Assembly: GCF_000150275.1 (NCBI RefSeq)
Contig: NW_002060962.1
Coordinates: forward strand, 460,007-524,006
Origin: Trichoplax adhaerens
Lineage: Eukaryota; Placozoa; Uniplacotomia; Trichoplacea; Trichoplacidae
Direction of reading: 5' to 3'
Length of the DNA: 64,000 nt
Position 1 is the first letter of the stretch. Each line of letters starts with the position of its first letter. Below are positions 49,697 through 62,317 of this stretch, in pieces. A program made the translations under genes and the position numbers. The notes below the pieces were generated by a model. It worked only from the letters and a program-made list of their open reading frames with translations, made no database searches and had not been told where the DNA came from.

Positions 49697-50384
49697 GTTG
49701 AGAAGTTTCGCGTTCCACTGTAACATCGTTGATCTTTTTAAGGCACTGAAATAACAAGAGTTTCACTGCAGTTTTATAGCAAATATTCAAGTTTCATATT
49801 ATCAGTTGAGTGTATAGGCACTTCTTGGAGCTACAGCTTTGCTGTATTCACTGACATTGGAGGGTATCGCTTACGCTTCATTTAATAGAATAATTTGAAG
49901 GCATCTCCAAAGTGATATTATGCAGTAATATAAAAATTGTAACTTTAATATTGAATGCAATGTCATTTAATTAATAAAATTTCGTTTTATCGGTACAGAA
50001 TCGATTGTTGAGGCAGGCTTGTTATTAGAAGGTACAGTATACTTGTATATATTTACGGTATAAGTTACATGCGAATATGCTCGTATATATACATGTACGT
50101 ATCTCTAATTGAGTAGATGTTATTGCTGGAGTAATCGTCATTGAGAGACATAATTTATAATTAATTGGACCGATTGAATTGTTTGATAAATTGCGATATT
50201 CGTATGTTAATTGGTAGACACTCTTTCTGAGGCAATTTATGTTTACTTTTTGGTACTTAAACTATTAACTACAGTAGTCCTGTATATTCACCACATTATA
50301 TATGTTACGGCCAAAACCCGTAAACTTCGGACATTGGCCGTCACCTATCTGCACTAAAAGTACTGATACAAGAGCTGCTAGAAA

Positions 50385-50700
50385 ATTGTCTAGTCTCCTT
50401 GAACTGTGGTATGACAATAACAGGGATTGGAGCATCGATTCTATGCAGTTATAATTGCTGTTTTCCTTCCAATCCGTGCAAAATCAGGTGCAGCAGATGC
50501 ATTGAAATTTTACTTTTTTTATAGGTTTAGTCAAGGACAATTACTTTACTAGTCTTGAGCTATGGTATGACAACAACAGGGATTGGAGCATCGATTCTAT
50601 TCAGTAATAATTACTGTTTTCCTTCCAGTCCGTGCAAAGTAAGGTGTAGTAGATGGATTGAAATTTTACTTTTTTTTATAGATTTAGTCAAGGACAACTC
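50385..50700. repeat. Two-copy direct repeat, offset 157 bp
   Basis: The segment TGGTATGACAATAACAGGGA and onward recurs 157 bp later (anchors near 50401 and 50558). It includes GGAGCATCGATTCTAT, CTGTTTTCCTTCCA, CCGTGCAAA, GATTGAAATTTTACTTTTTT-type tract and TTTAGTCAAGGACAA. Divergence is low, so the duplication is fairly recent. Confidence 0.8.
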
Positions 50701-51298
50701 TTTCCCTAGTAGTCCTTGATTTAGTGCATTATACACATTGTGGATGGCGCTGCATGCGACTGTACCAATTATGCTAATTAGACTGTAGTGAGTTGGCTCC
50801 CGATGCTGATGATGATTTGTATTCGAAATTTTAATGATGCTAAACGAATTCAATACTGTAGTCCAAATGGGGAGAGGGAGGAAATATCAAGTGGCAATTG
50901 TGCAAGGTTATATATAAGTGTCATTGTAGTGATTTCAGCTAATTCCAGTAGTTTTATGTCGGCAATACAGGGATAGTATGTAATGTAGAACTGTATGTGC
51001 TAATAAAGTAAGTGTTGATCAGTACACTACAGTCATGTTTCTTGTGGTCTGATAAAGAGTTGATACATGAGATGTGGTGAGAGATTATTTTTATGGATGA
51101 GCAAGAAGAGAAGAGAGACGAGGATATATGAAGGAGAAGCGAAAGGAGAGTCCACATCTAGTGTACAAAAATCAAGTACATTAAGATGAGACAGGCTCAG
51201 TTCCATATTACACGTATTCTTATCCATAAGTTACTATGAGTGACGAGGATGTGTGAAGAAGAAGCGAAAGGAGAGTCCACATCTACGTATTCTTATCC

Positions 51299-52316
51299 GT
51301 AAGTGTCATCCATAGTAGAATATGGAACAAGAAGGATCTCTTGATGTGGCATTGGATCCAGATTGAAAGATTTCAAGTCGAAATGCCATGGCAACTTGCA
51401 GTCTCCACTGGGCTACAACAACGATGCATCATTCTATAGACTGGAGAGACTGGAGAGTAGACTGTTCTCCATAAGTGTCATCCATAGTAGAATATGGAAC
51501 AAGAAGGATCTCTTGATGTGGCATTGGATCCAGATTGAAAGATTTCAAGTCGAAATGCCATGGCAACTTGCAGTCTCCACTGGGCTACAACAACGATGCA
51601 TCATTCTATAGACTGGAGAGACTGGAGAGTAGACTGTTCTCCATAAGTGTCATCCAGAGTAGAATATGGAACAAGAAGGATCTCTAGATGTGGCATTGGA
51701 TCCAGATTGAAAGATTTCAAGTCGAAATGCCATGGCAACTTGCAGTCTCCACTGGGCTACAACAACGATGCATCATTCTATAGACTGGAGAGACTGGAGA
51801 GTAGACTGTTCTCCATAAGTGTCATCCAGAGTAGAATATGGAACAAGAAGGATCTCTAGATGTGGCATTGGATCCAGATTGAAAGATTTCAAGTCGAAAT
51901 GCCATGGCAACTTGCAGTCTCCACTGGGCTACAACAGCGATGCATCATTCTATAGACTGGAGAGACTGGAGAGTAGACTGTTCTCCATAAGTGTCATCCA
52001 GAGTAGAATATGGAACAAGAAGGATCTCTTGATGTGGCATTGGATCCAGATTGAAAGATTTCAAGTCGAAATGCCATGGCAACTTGCAGTCTCCACTGGG
52101 CTACAACAACGATGCATCATTCTAGAGACTGGAGAGTAGACTGTTCTCCATAAGTGTCATCCAGAGTAGAATATGGAACAAGAAGGATCTCTTGATGTGG
52201 CATTGGATCCAGATTGAAAGATTTCAAGTCGAAATGCCATGGCAACTTGCAGTCTCCACTGGGCTACAACAGCGATGCAGCATTTTATAGACTGGAGAGA
52301 CTGGAGAGTAGACTGT
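51299..52316. repeat. 172-bp satellite-like tandem array, six copies
   Basis: Six units start with TAAGTGTCATCC near 51299, 51471, 51643, 51815, 51987 and 52150. Four successive spacings are exactly 172 bp and one is 163 bp, through loss of a 9-bp GACTGGAGA unit. Copies are nearly identical, differing by single substitutions such as CATAG/CAGAG, CTTGATG/CTAGATG and ACAACG/ACAGCG. Because 172 is not a multiple of three, the open frames seen in it change frame from unit to unit and are not genes. A related short duplication (GACGAGGAT..GAAGCGAAAGGAGAGTCC) lies just upstream at 51117-51160 and 51243-51285. Confidence 0.92.
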
Positions 52317-53044
52317 CGCAGTCAGGGGCGCTGGTCAGAAAGCTGGCATTTTTTCTGACCCATCTCCATACAGTACAGTGTACCGTATCGCTGTGACCGA
52401 CAACCACACTGTATATAAGGCAAGCAACGCGTCAGAATAGGACCGTCTTTTGTAACTCGATACGGCTGCAAATCTCTTGATAGTTTGCCTTGCACTAGTC
52501 AGACTGGTGCGGTTTGCAATTGGAGAGCCTTGTGTTGCTAAGGTTTGCAGGCGTTGGGTGTGCTTATCCTTCCTTTCTTACTAGGATGGCAATTTTCAAC
52601 GTTTAGTCTACATTGCTTTTGAAATTGGAAGCCTTGTGGAATGCTTGTGGTGAATACTAAGTTGTAGAATCATCTGAATACGAAAAGGTTAGTACTCTGC
52701 AATTTGTGTCAGGGATTACGTTTTACGTCTTTCCTTCTTGCAGCTGAAATGGCTACGATCGTCGGTTGTTTTTGAAACTTCTTTCAACATGAATGTGGAT
52801 CATGTTGTGTACGCATACAGTAAACCACTTTGACGATGGACATTAGATCATGATGAGTGCCATGATCGACTGATTTCTTCCTCTGTGCTATATCCATTTT
52901 ACAGTCACCACTACTGTGATGGCTTTAGTCGACGCCTTCACAAGCGATATTCCATACGGTAGAATTTTTCACGTCGTCATGGCAAGTCGAGCAGTCAGAC
53001 TGATCGACTTGCCACTGTATTGCTATCCGTGGTCTTGGCAATCG

Positions 53045-53455
53045 TTGTTATTTTGGCATTGCATGTCTGTCCTAGTTAAAATAAATACATCATGCATTAC
53101 AAGCTGTTGTGTATTTTCGTGGGGAACATTACTATACTAACATTAACTAAGTCTAAGATTCAGATATATGACACAAGCCACTTTCTCCATAGTATGATGG
53201 CGCTTATTTATTGCCAGTTGAATGCCGGTGGTTATTATTTGGCATTGCATGTCCATCCTAGTTAAAATAAATACAAATTATCATGCATTACAAGCCACTT
53301 TCTCCATAGTATGATGACGCTTGTTTATTGCCAGTTGAATGCCGGTGGTTATTATTTGGCATTGCATGTCCATCCTAGTTAAAATAAATACAAATTATCA
53401 TGCATTACAAGCCACTTTCTCCATAGTATGATGGCGCTTGTTTATTGCCTCGTTG
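53045..53455. repeat. Tandem repeat, period 117 bp
   Basis: CCACTTTCTCCATAGTATGA occurs near 53178, 53295 and 53412, spaced 117 bp. The linked segment TTGGCATTGCATGTCCATCC and GTTAAAATAAATAC occurs near 53238 and 53356, with a diverged copy near 53052. That gives about three units, the first partly degenerate and the last truncated. Confidence 0.85.
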
Positions 53456-53779
53456 AATGCCAGTGGTTAATTAATAAACAGTTCATACAATATCAACACT
53501 TATTCTAGTCTATTGACAGTATAGTTGAATTCCAGATGAATCTGGTAGTATGGTATCAGTTCATGACAGTAAGAAGGGACAAAAGCACTCTATGTAATTA
53601 CGTCTGTGATGATAGTAAATCTCTACACGCCTTTCCAATCTTAACAGCATAATGTCAACTGCTCTAGAGATGGACCAAAAAGTAGACTGTACATGCAGGT
53701 GATACAGCCGATAATGACAGTACTACAGTAGAAGATTGAATGACTAAAGTCCAAGGAGAGTAATATACCTGCAGTGCAA

Positions 53780-54640
53780 GTTGTTCACTTCCAAACGCGA
53801 AACGCTAATATTGACATTGTTGTTCTTGTACAATATTATTATCGGCGGTAGATTCCCAGCTGGGACTACATAAAATAACAGTATAATATTCAACTGCACT
53901 AGGGACATACTTCTAGAGTTGACGGTACTGTTGTAAGATATGGCTTACTTTACTTGCATTCAATTCGGTCTCCTTGCTAAAGTGAGCAAAATACTATCCT
54001 GTATCACAACAAGGATATCTAGAGTATTATGCTACTAATAATCAATCACTAAAGAAATCGAGCCAAAGCGCTACAATTGTACAATGTACGCGTATATTCG
54101 TATATAGGCTGTACATCCGATGACAGAATTGCACTGGAAGATAATTTCTCTCGTCTAAACTACTACAAATAACCACTCTACTTTCTACAGCGGATGACTG
54201 TAAATTGCATCCAGGTACTAGATAATTTCTCTCATCTACAACTGTAAACTACTACAAATGGTTACTCTACTTTCTACGGTGGGTTATTGTACAAATTGCA
54301 TCCAAGTACAGTAGTTGTTCAACACCAAACACCAGCATTTACCTTGTTGTTCTTGAACGTACAATACTATCGGTAGTAAAATCTCAGCCGACACTGTATA
54401 AAATAAAAGTCTGAATGATGGTATAATATCCACTGCTCGATGTCTCAATGGTTTTCTTGTACAGTAAAACAGAGTAATTTTTCTCATCTACACTACTGGA
54501 AATGGTGACTCTACCTTCTACGGTAGTATTGCATCCAAGTCCATTACTGTAGTTGTTCCATGACGAAACACCAGTATTTGCCTTGTTGTTTTTCCTTCAA
54601 TACTACGGTCAGTAGCAGAATCTTAGCTGGCATTTCATAA
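53780..54640. repeat. Degenerate repeat family, period about 240 bp
   Basis: The motif CCTTGTTGTTCTTGAACGTA with ATACTATCGGTAGTAAAATC recurs in altered form near 53815, 54345 and 54580. A linked block GATAATTTCTCTC followed by CTACTACAAAT and ACTCTACTTTCTAC recurs near 54139, 54222 and 54476. Copies are well diverged. No coding content. Confidence 0.65.
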
Positions 54641-54990
54641 ATGGGTTAGATCAAGTCCAATAGACAGGCCACCATTTTTACATACTGTATCATAAACAAA
54701 TAGGCATAATGGATCTTTACAGTTACTCTACGTCTGTGCTAGTGTAGCTTTCTCACCTTACCATTCCACGTTGTCTGCTCGCCTAACAAGTAACATTTTT
54801 GACCTCTCCAACTTTAAAGGGTCTTTTTACCCTTCTTGTGATACAGTATATCAATGTTGCATCAATAACATGACAAACTAAACTGATACTACGATAGTGC
54901 GAGTATTTAGGTATAAAATTTGGTACTAAAAAAAGTTTGTACGTACGTACGCGCATTTCTCAATCGTAAGGTGTCTTTGATGGTGGCTTC

Positions 54991-57900
54991 ATGAATTGGC
55001 CTAACAAAAAGATACTGTTAATCTTGGCCGCTATCTTGATATTGGTAACTGCTGCCTGCTTTTGGTATAGCAACCATAGAAGGTTGCGGCTATATCATAC
55101 AAATGGAAATATAGTTCCCGATCATTATATGAACTTTACTGATGACGAAGACCTTACATTTCCACATCCAGCTGTGACGATTACAAATGCTGGCCTAGAT
55201 GGTGAAAAATTAGCTGCAAATAAAACTCCTAATATTAACCCTCATTGCCGTATGAGCAATTGCTTTAACTATAGCAGGTGTATTGGCCGCCCTTTCAAAG
55301 TTTACGTATATGATGGAAATAATAAAATGTCCGATAGCTATGCTAGAGTTGTCCGAACCATTCAGAATAGTCCTTACTATACTAACCAGCCAGATCAAGC
55401 GTGCCTATTTGTTTTAGCTGTTGATACTCTTGACCGTGACAAATCAAGTGAAGATTACGTAAATCGCGTCTCCAAGATTAGTTCTCATAAGTTATGGAAT
55501 CGTGGTTATAATCATATCATCTTTAATTTATTCGCTGGTACCTGGCCGGATTATGCTGAAGATCTAAGCTTATCTTTAGAGAATGCGATCCTCATCAAAG
55601 CATCCTTTTCAGACTCTACCTATCGTCTTGGCTTTGATATCAGCTGGCCGTTATTTGGTAAAGATTATCCTTTACATAATTTGCAAAATGATGGTCGTCA
55701 GCCAGGAAGTTTATCAAGTATTTTCCCAATTCACCGAAAGTATAAAGCAGCTTTTAAAGGCAAACGTTATGTATTGGGAATAGGAAGTGAAACTAGAAAT
55801 GCTTTACACCACTTACATGATGATCTCAATTATATCATGGTAACAACGTGTAAACATGGTAATACCTGGCGAGAGCATCAAGATAGTAGATGTGTGGTTG
55901 ATGAGCTAACGTATGGAGAGTAAGTAAAACCAAAATGTGCAAATAGGACCTACAGGGTATACAGTAAACGTGACATTTATATCGTCCTTCTGTTCATATA
56001 TCCATGCATCAGTCTCTTGACTCTTGTAATGGTAGTTGCCTGCATCTACACAGTAAATAACGTTACAGTATAGTAGTATTTGTTATATTTACACGAGGTA
56101 CGATTGATTTATATAAATTAGCAAGTAGCGTCTCCAAGTATGAGTACATCATATCCAATAAAATTAATTTTATAAGTAAGAAATAGCGCTTTGCAATGAC
56201 AAAATCTTTATAATGAAGATAAAATTACAGTCGCCACTTCTGTGTTCTAAGTATACGACAATATTCCTCAATACAGGTACGACTATCAAGATTTGCTGAT
56301 AAATTCCACATTTTGCTTGGTCCCACGGGGTAGGCGCCTGGGCTCTTTTCGATTCTTGGAGGCGCTTCAGTTTGGTTGCATACCAATTGTGCTAAGCAAT
56401 GGGTGGGTGCTGCCATTCTCTGAAGTCATTGATTGGAAGAAAGCTTGCGTACAGATTGATGAAAGGCAATTATTCGATGTAAGTATTTAACATATTTTCC
56501 TTAAATCTTGAATACGCAATTCTATAAATACGTAATATGCTATTATTGCATGATTACATTTAAAATGCAATGACATCTTAATCAATTTCTTGCTGCAGGT
56601 GCCAGAGTTAATTGAGTCTATTAGTGATGAAAAAATACTTGCTATGAAGCAGCAAAGTATATTCCTATGGCAAACTTATTTTCAATCTGTAACTAGGATC
56701 GTTCTGTCTACTTTAGAGGTAATTACTGAAAAATTGTTTACATTAGACTAGCAAATTAATAGTTGTGTATATAGATTAACTTGTGAGTGTCACGGAAAAA
56801 ATCTTAGTATTGTATTGCAACTTAATTGTTGCGAATATCTTTAACAGAAATGTATTATATGGCTGTGAGTTTAAATAGCGTTATATAAAATAAAAGTCTA
56901 ATTCGAATTATTTTACTAGATTATTCGAGGCCGTATTGACCAAACTAATCCAGTACATAATCTGTTATGGAACCACGTACCTGGTGCCTTAGCTGCGTTA
57001 CATACTCCATTTCTAGAAGATGCACAAGATTATCCCTTTTATTCTAATGGGATATGGAATTCTCATGTCCAAAAGGCATTTACTGCTATCATTGTCGTAA
57101 GAAATTATCCAGATCGTAAAAAATCCACGGCTTTCTACCAGTTAATGCGTACTCTGACTAGTTTGCCTGTTGTAAATAAGGTAAATATGTTAATGAACTC
57201 TATCTAATGAATATCGCTCCAGTTACTTATCAAGTTTAATTCTCTACTAAATTTAACTTTACGATATCTAGGTATGGATTCATTGGCGATGTAAGCAGCC
57301 AATCATCGCTGTATCTGAACTACCCAGAATATTATCTAATATATCTATTGTTATATCTGATTTCAGAAATCAGGTATGTTATGTTTTTTTGCAGTTACAT
57401 AACACTACAGAAATATCGTTAATTAAATTCACTTTTTCATTATTCCATGCTTTAATTTAATCATCATTAATGTTAAATTTTCTGACTTAAACAATCAGTT
57501 CTGTTGCGTTAACTTTTGTATTAGTTAAGGATAGGTGTCGATATTAACTTGATTTTATTAATGAAACGTTAGGATTACTATTTGAGCAACGTCTCGAATT
57601 TAATGCATATTATTGAGACGCAAGCCATTCTATTTTTAGAGCAAGATGCTGTATATAATAAAGACGAGGTTGCTATATATTTTCGTTCGAATATAAATAT
57701 TTACTAAATGAACATTTTAGCTCATTTACTAATTACACGATATAATAATATAGATCCTATTTGCCTTCGATATCTGGCGGTCCTTTACCGATAGACTGGT
57801 TGGTTACGCTAGTAAAAGTCATTATTGGAATGATGTCCATAAAAGATATGAATTTACCTCTAAGTGGCTTAATTACTATTCGATTATAATGTTAAATGGA

Positions 57901-58400
57901 GCTTTTATACATAGGTAAAGGATTTAAAATTATTTTTTAGTATTGTAGATATTTTATTTTGCGAAATTGCTAGCTGTGTGCGATGATATACTTATTCATA
58001 CACTAAATGTTTGAAATCTTTTGGCAGATACTACTACGACTTGGTATATCATTTCTTTTCTGATGTTGCCTTAAACAAAATTCAGCGCCTAGACAATTGT
58101 TTAGACATTGCAATCAACACTGTTATTTCTTATATTACGAATAAGCCACCCGTCAAGTTAACGCAAAAGAAATATCATAAAATATCTGAAGAATTTTCTA
58201 GTAATGAACCAGCATTAAAGGTACTACGTCGAAGAATGTCTCAAAGATGGAAATGTTTGAATTACTTAACCGAATTGTTTGGAAGGCTACCATTAATACA
58301 TTCCTATCTTCGTTATGATCCCTTATCATTTAAACATCAACTGACCGCTGATCGCAAGCGGCATCGCCAAACCAAAGATTTATTTGATAATATTTATTAA
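54991..58400 (+). CDS. EXT1: Exostosin-1, heparan sulfate polymerase subunit
   Basis: Golgi type II membrane glycosyltransferase; with EXT2 it elongates heparan sulfate. Eight exons, 54991-55919, 56277-56478, 56599-56718, 56920-57180, 57272-57373, 57573-57668, 57754-57914 and 58028-58400, give 747 residues, almost exactly the vertebrate EXT1 length. Signal-anchor helix near 6-25, then the GT47 exostosin domain ([90 protein letters not shown]) and a C-terminal GT64 domain (residues about 440-735). The GT64 metal-binding DXD is replaced by Glu561-Gln562-Asp563, so the second transferase site is probably weak or dead while the GlcA-transferase GT47 domain looks intact. The KYSVSY-free C-terminus and [11 protein letters not shown] block mark it as EXT1, not EXT2. 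Confidence 0.94.
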
Positions 58401-58983
58401 TATGGAACGTAACAGAGATATCTGTAGCTTTGATTGTTGTTTACTTTATTATTATATGTTATTTAGAACATTATGTTTCTATTAGTTCAGTTTCATATGT
58501 AGCGTTTAAAAATTTAGAACAATTCGAAAAGCATTTATTTTTATAATTAATTTTACGACTCATTTACTAATCGGGTGTCAGTACTATCTTATTGAAAAAA
58601 ATCAAACCTAAAATTGAATAAAGGTGATTCACGTATTACATACCACAATTGATGTCAATTTATTGCTGTATCATACTTATTAATCAATTTCCGAATGCAA
58701 AAGAATGACTATAAGCACGGTTTAAAGTGTAGAATATCAAGACCTTTTAAATCGTCTAATGTGGAGAATGATTTGCCATTGACGATATCATATTGTAATA
58801 TCGTTACATTAATGTAAGGAGTATATCTTACTTACTCCTTTGCGAACTTCATTAATAGCACGTTTAAGTTATAGCATTTCTAGCATGATTTTGCTTAAGT
58901 TTTATACCTTACTGCAATGTACGCAAATTTATACGTAGACTAGAGTTTACTTTCGCTGGTATTACTGACACATATTTAGGCCA
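58401..58983. other. Convergent 3' spacer between EXT1 and LACTB2 copy A
   Basis: About 580 bp AT-rich DNA containing the two 3' untranslated regions. Nothing else seen. Confidence 0.55.
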
Positions 58984-60705
58984 TTAAAATTTGCGTAGTT
59001 CCCATTTTATTTCGCCAAGGTCATCATCACCAACTTTAGCTATAATATAACAAAGTAGTAGAATACAGTCGTAAATAACACAACATTCATTCAGTGCAGA
59101 TTTTAATACGTACTAGATTGGGTAACGCGCGATAGTGATGATCGTTATTAACCTACCGACTTTGTTTTCAATTAATAACTTTTTCAAAGTAAGAACAAGG
59201 TTGTTTTCCGCTGCTAATAAATATGATTCCGGAATATCCTTTACATAAGATACGGAATATTTAACCCATGTAGTAAACGCCAAAAAATACCCCAAATTAC
59301 TATAAATACATACTCGCATACAGAACATACGAAGTCATACTATTGTAACTACACGCCAAACCTTGTATACGATTTTTGTCAATTCCATTGAAGAAGCAAG
59401 TTTACCACTCAGGCTTCTCATAACATTAAGAATCTAAGCAGGAAATAATATAATTATTTTGAAAGATGTTATACAAGAATTAAATCTTTGATCTTATAAC
59501 AGTTAAAGCTAATGCTGCTCACTTGGTCTTCTCTTTCTTTCCGATGAGAAATATATTCCCTGATCTTGGAATGGGCGTCCTTGATAATTGGTCCATGGCC
59601 CGGGTATATGATTTTGCAAGGATAATTTAATAATAATTTTAACGATTGTATCAATTCGTATAAATCGTCGAATACCTATTACAATGGATAGAAAGGTTAT
59701 CATTACATATTCAGACCAGATGCATTCAGTGGCATACATTCTGCTATCATACAATTTCAATTCGATTAGTGAAAATATTCAAAATGCAATTCGTAAATGT
59801 AGATAGGGACCAATACAGCAATGGCTTTATTTAATACCGTTGTTCCCTGTCCTAAAATGCAATCGCCACTTAATATAGCTTCATCCTCTTGAAGATATAT
59901 TGCCATATGATCGCAACAGTGTCCTGGTGTATGTATAACTTTAAGTGTTGCTCCATCAGTCTTAATGATTTCACCATCTTCTAAATATTGGTAATGCAAG
60001 CTATTATCATTTATAACGTCTTCTTTCCTATTGTCCTTGAACGGTAACTTCTTGATTGGTATTCTTTCGCCTATAAATGAATTCAATTATCACATTACAA
60101 TTTAATTTAATTGATGACTTTTAATCATTTTACAGAGAATTGATTCTATTCATAATTATATGATTTCCGACGTGATTTCAATGCTTGAATACGCAATTAA
60201 ATTAATTGAAATGCAAAGATAATATAAAACTCAGTTCTGTATTAGTACATGAGCGGACTAACCACCCAGAACGTCATTTATAACAGCGGCAATGGCTCCA
60301 ACATGATCTCCATGATGATGAGTCAAGAGAATTTCTTGTAAGCCAATGTCATTCTTGAGCAAAACTTCTTTTAATTTATCAGTATAAAGAGGTATTTCAG
60401 GTTCTGAAGTATCTACCAGTATCCGTCTAGAAAGTATTGACGAATATACCAACTATGATTATGATTATAAATAGGGTAGAAAATTCAAAAATACAAATCA
60501 TGTACAATAGCTTACAATACTATACAGTAAGAATGAAATTTAATTGATTTAGTATGATATATGGATATTACTTTTTGCCTGTCCCTATAATATAAGAGTT
60601 TGTGCCCTGAAGAGTCATCATACCGGGATTGCCACCTAGTATTCGAATAACCCTGGGAGATAGTTGTGCTTCCATTTCCAATGGAACTAAACTGCCAGCA
60701 GTCAT
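58984..60705 (-). CDS. LACTB2: LACTB2-type metallo-beta-lactamase (copy A)
   Basis: Metallo-beta-lactamase-fold protein. Human LACTB2 is a mitochondrial single-strand endoribonuclease, and relatives hydrolyse thioesters. Seven exons, 60705-60572, 60426-60263, 60070-59838, 59675-59523, 59433-59362, 59238-59157 and 59039-58984, give 297 residues against about 288 in human. The N-terminus ([28 protein letters not shown]) starts the fold. Metal ligands are seen in THHHGDHVG (the HxHxDH motif), [19 protein letters not shown] and YPGHGP. The C-terminal winged-helix part ([20 protein letters not shown]) is typical of LACTB2. All ligand motifs are intact, so it should be active. No clear mitochondrial presequence is seen; the protein starts directly at the fold. 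It is divergently paired with a paralogue 2.2 kb away. Confidence 0.93.
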
Positions 60706-61626
60706 TTTGAGTTGGAGTCACTAGTATTTGAAGTAAAATTTCATTATAGAATGAATTCATTAATTTGTGCTTAGCATAACATATTATTATTACATCATCT
60801 TGCATGACATGCTCCTTAATTATACATTAATGTATAAAAATATAATCCTATTATCAAAGAGTTTCAAACAGTCTAGCGAAGATCACCATGTCTAATATTA
60901 CAGTATTAGCTATTGCAGATGTTACACAGGACAGTAGCTTGCAATAGGGCATTTTAGTGCATCATGTTATTATAACTTTGCTAATGGTAGATCCAGTAAC
61001 AAAGTCAAGCAAACTTCTCTTGTACGCATAGCATACTCTACGATGTATATATTTAGCTGTGTACTGTAGTGCAAAAGCAGACTTGCAAGAAAATCAGCGA
61101 AATTTTAACTTATTATACTATATTTGACTTAATCAAGGACTACTACTGTTCTACAACTGACATCTATATCACCCATATCACCAATCAATTAGGTTTAGTT
61201 CAATATTAATATATGTTCACTCGTATAAAATCATGGATACTTTCGTCTTATTTTCTATCAAGTCTACACATGTATCATAGGTCAGTTAGGTTTAGATCAG
61301 TATTTATTATTAGATTGGCATAAATCAATTTCTTTTTTGGCCATTACTAATGCTTACGTCAATGCAAGAAGGATCGTGATCATTGGGGATAAATTCAATT
61401 CTACGTAAGGTAGTGTTCCGTCTTTATTAAGATGAACGTTCTATAGGTAAAACTCATTACGTAGTTGCGTCATATCCTCAGATTTACCAATCCCACGTTT
61501 GATTATCAATAACCGTATCTGCCAGGATACTAGATGTCGTAGTATCCATCCATCACTGGTTCAAATGTAACGTAGAAATTGAGATTTATTTAGAAGACTC
61601 AACAACAGTAGAATGGAAGCAATGTA

Positions 61627-61851
61627 ATGGATAGTGCAAAATGTAATGTGAACTGTTTGTCAACAGGAGAAGTAGGCAGCAGAGGCATGAACTTTATAGT
61701 ATCAAACTATAATCATAAATACATAAGTTCAGTGATAGCAACAAGCCTATTTAGCATATATGCTGTATATATTCTACGTCTGGCATTCACCAAACACTAC
61801 AACTTGAATCGCATCAGGAAAGAGGCAAATTTTAAGAGAGCGTTGGAGTAG
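61627..61851 (+). CDS. Possible small membrane protein, unrecognised
   Basis: A 74-residue frame with one likely membrane helix (SSVIATSLFSIYAVYILRLA, about residues 34-54) and a basic C-terminus (NRIRKEANFKRALE). I recognise no family. About 90-100 bp downstream the DNA near 61935-61969 echoes its 3' end (ATCGGGAAAGAGGCAGCTTT against ATCAGGAAAGAGGCAAATTT), so the region is partly duplicated and may be a decayed remnant and not a gene. It could also be a terminal exon of something unspotted. Weak call. Confidence 0.25.
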   Translation: MDSAKCNVNCLSTGEVGSRGMNFIVSNYNHKYISSVIATSLFSIYAVYILRLAFTKHYNLNRIRKEANFKRALE

Positions 61852-62107
61852 TTTGCATTTACTCCTAGGTACACTGGTATGATTCTATTTAAATTGTGTC
61901 ATCTCTATTTACTGATGACGACTCCAAGTATATCGGGAAAGAGGCAGCTTTTAAGTCGGTGTTACGCTGATGTCGTTCTGATTAAATTAAAGTGTGTCTA
62001 TGTGTCGACCTGGATTCATTTCTATCGCTGATGAAGAAGTCAATGGCACTACAATACCTTTAAATTTGCAGTTCGAATTTCAGTAGCAAGAGAATCAAGA
62101 TTCTAAG

Positions 62108-62317
62108 TTGGTTGTAGAGCGCAGTACAGCACGTATATTAACGAATAACACTGCTCACAACCACAAGCTAGAACAACATTCTACAAGTGCAGAATCTGAT
62201 TCGTTTTTTATAGGTGATGAAGAAGTGAAATACCTTTTCAATCTGGATAAAATTTCAGTAGCGAGAGCCAAGATGGAGGAGGGAGATGTTAAACCAACTG
62301 TTGGTATAGCCAGCTAA
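62108..62317 (+). pseudogene. Possible decayed or partial coding fragment, unrecognised
   Basis: A 69-codon frame with acidic, Ser-rich composition and no recognised domain. Two short stretches recur nearby: GATGAAGAAGTCAATGGCAC-type DNA near 62031 against GATGAAGAAGTGAAATACC near 62217, and TTTCAGTAGCAAGAGAATC near 62079 against TTTCAGTAGCGAGAGCCAAG near 62253. The frame looks like part of a degenerate direct repeat. Called only as a fragment; it may be non-coding. Confidence 0.2.

Larger units (their letters stand above)
49697..54990. other. 5.3-kb spacer of tandem arrays upstream of EXT1
   Basis: Holds at least four distinct local repeat families (listed separately) plus about 700 bp of plain AT-rich DNA after the hydroxylase gene. 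The open frames of 60-106 codons here fall in the arrays and change frame between units, or have no family resemblance. The 74-codon frame at 52916-53140 likewise shows nothing recognisable. Confidence 0.55.

Noticed and set aside
51363-52396. Series of 60-106 codon frames with repeated peptide
   Set aside because: They follow the 172-bp satellite, which shifts frame each unit; no selection for an open frame.
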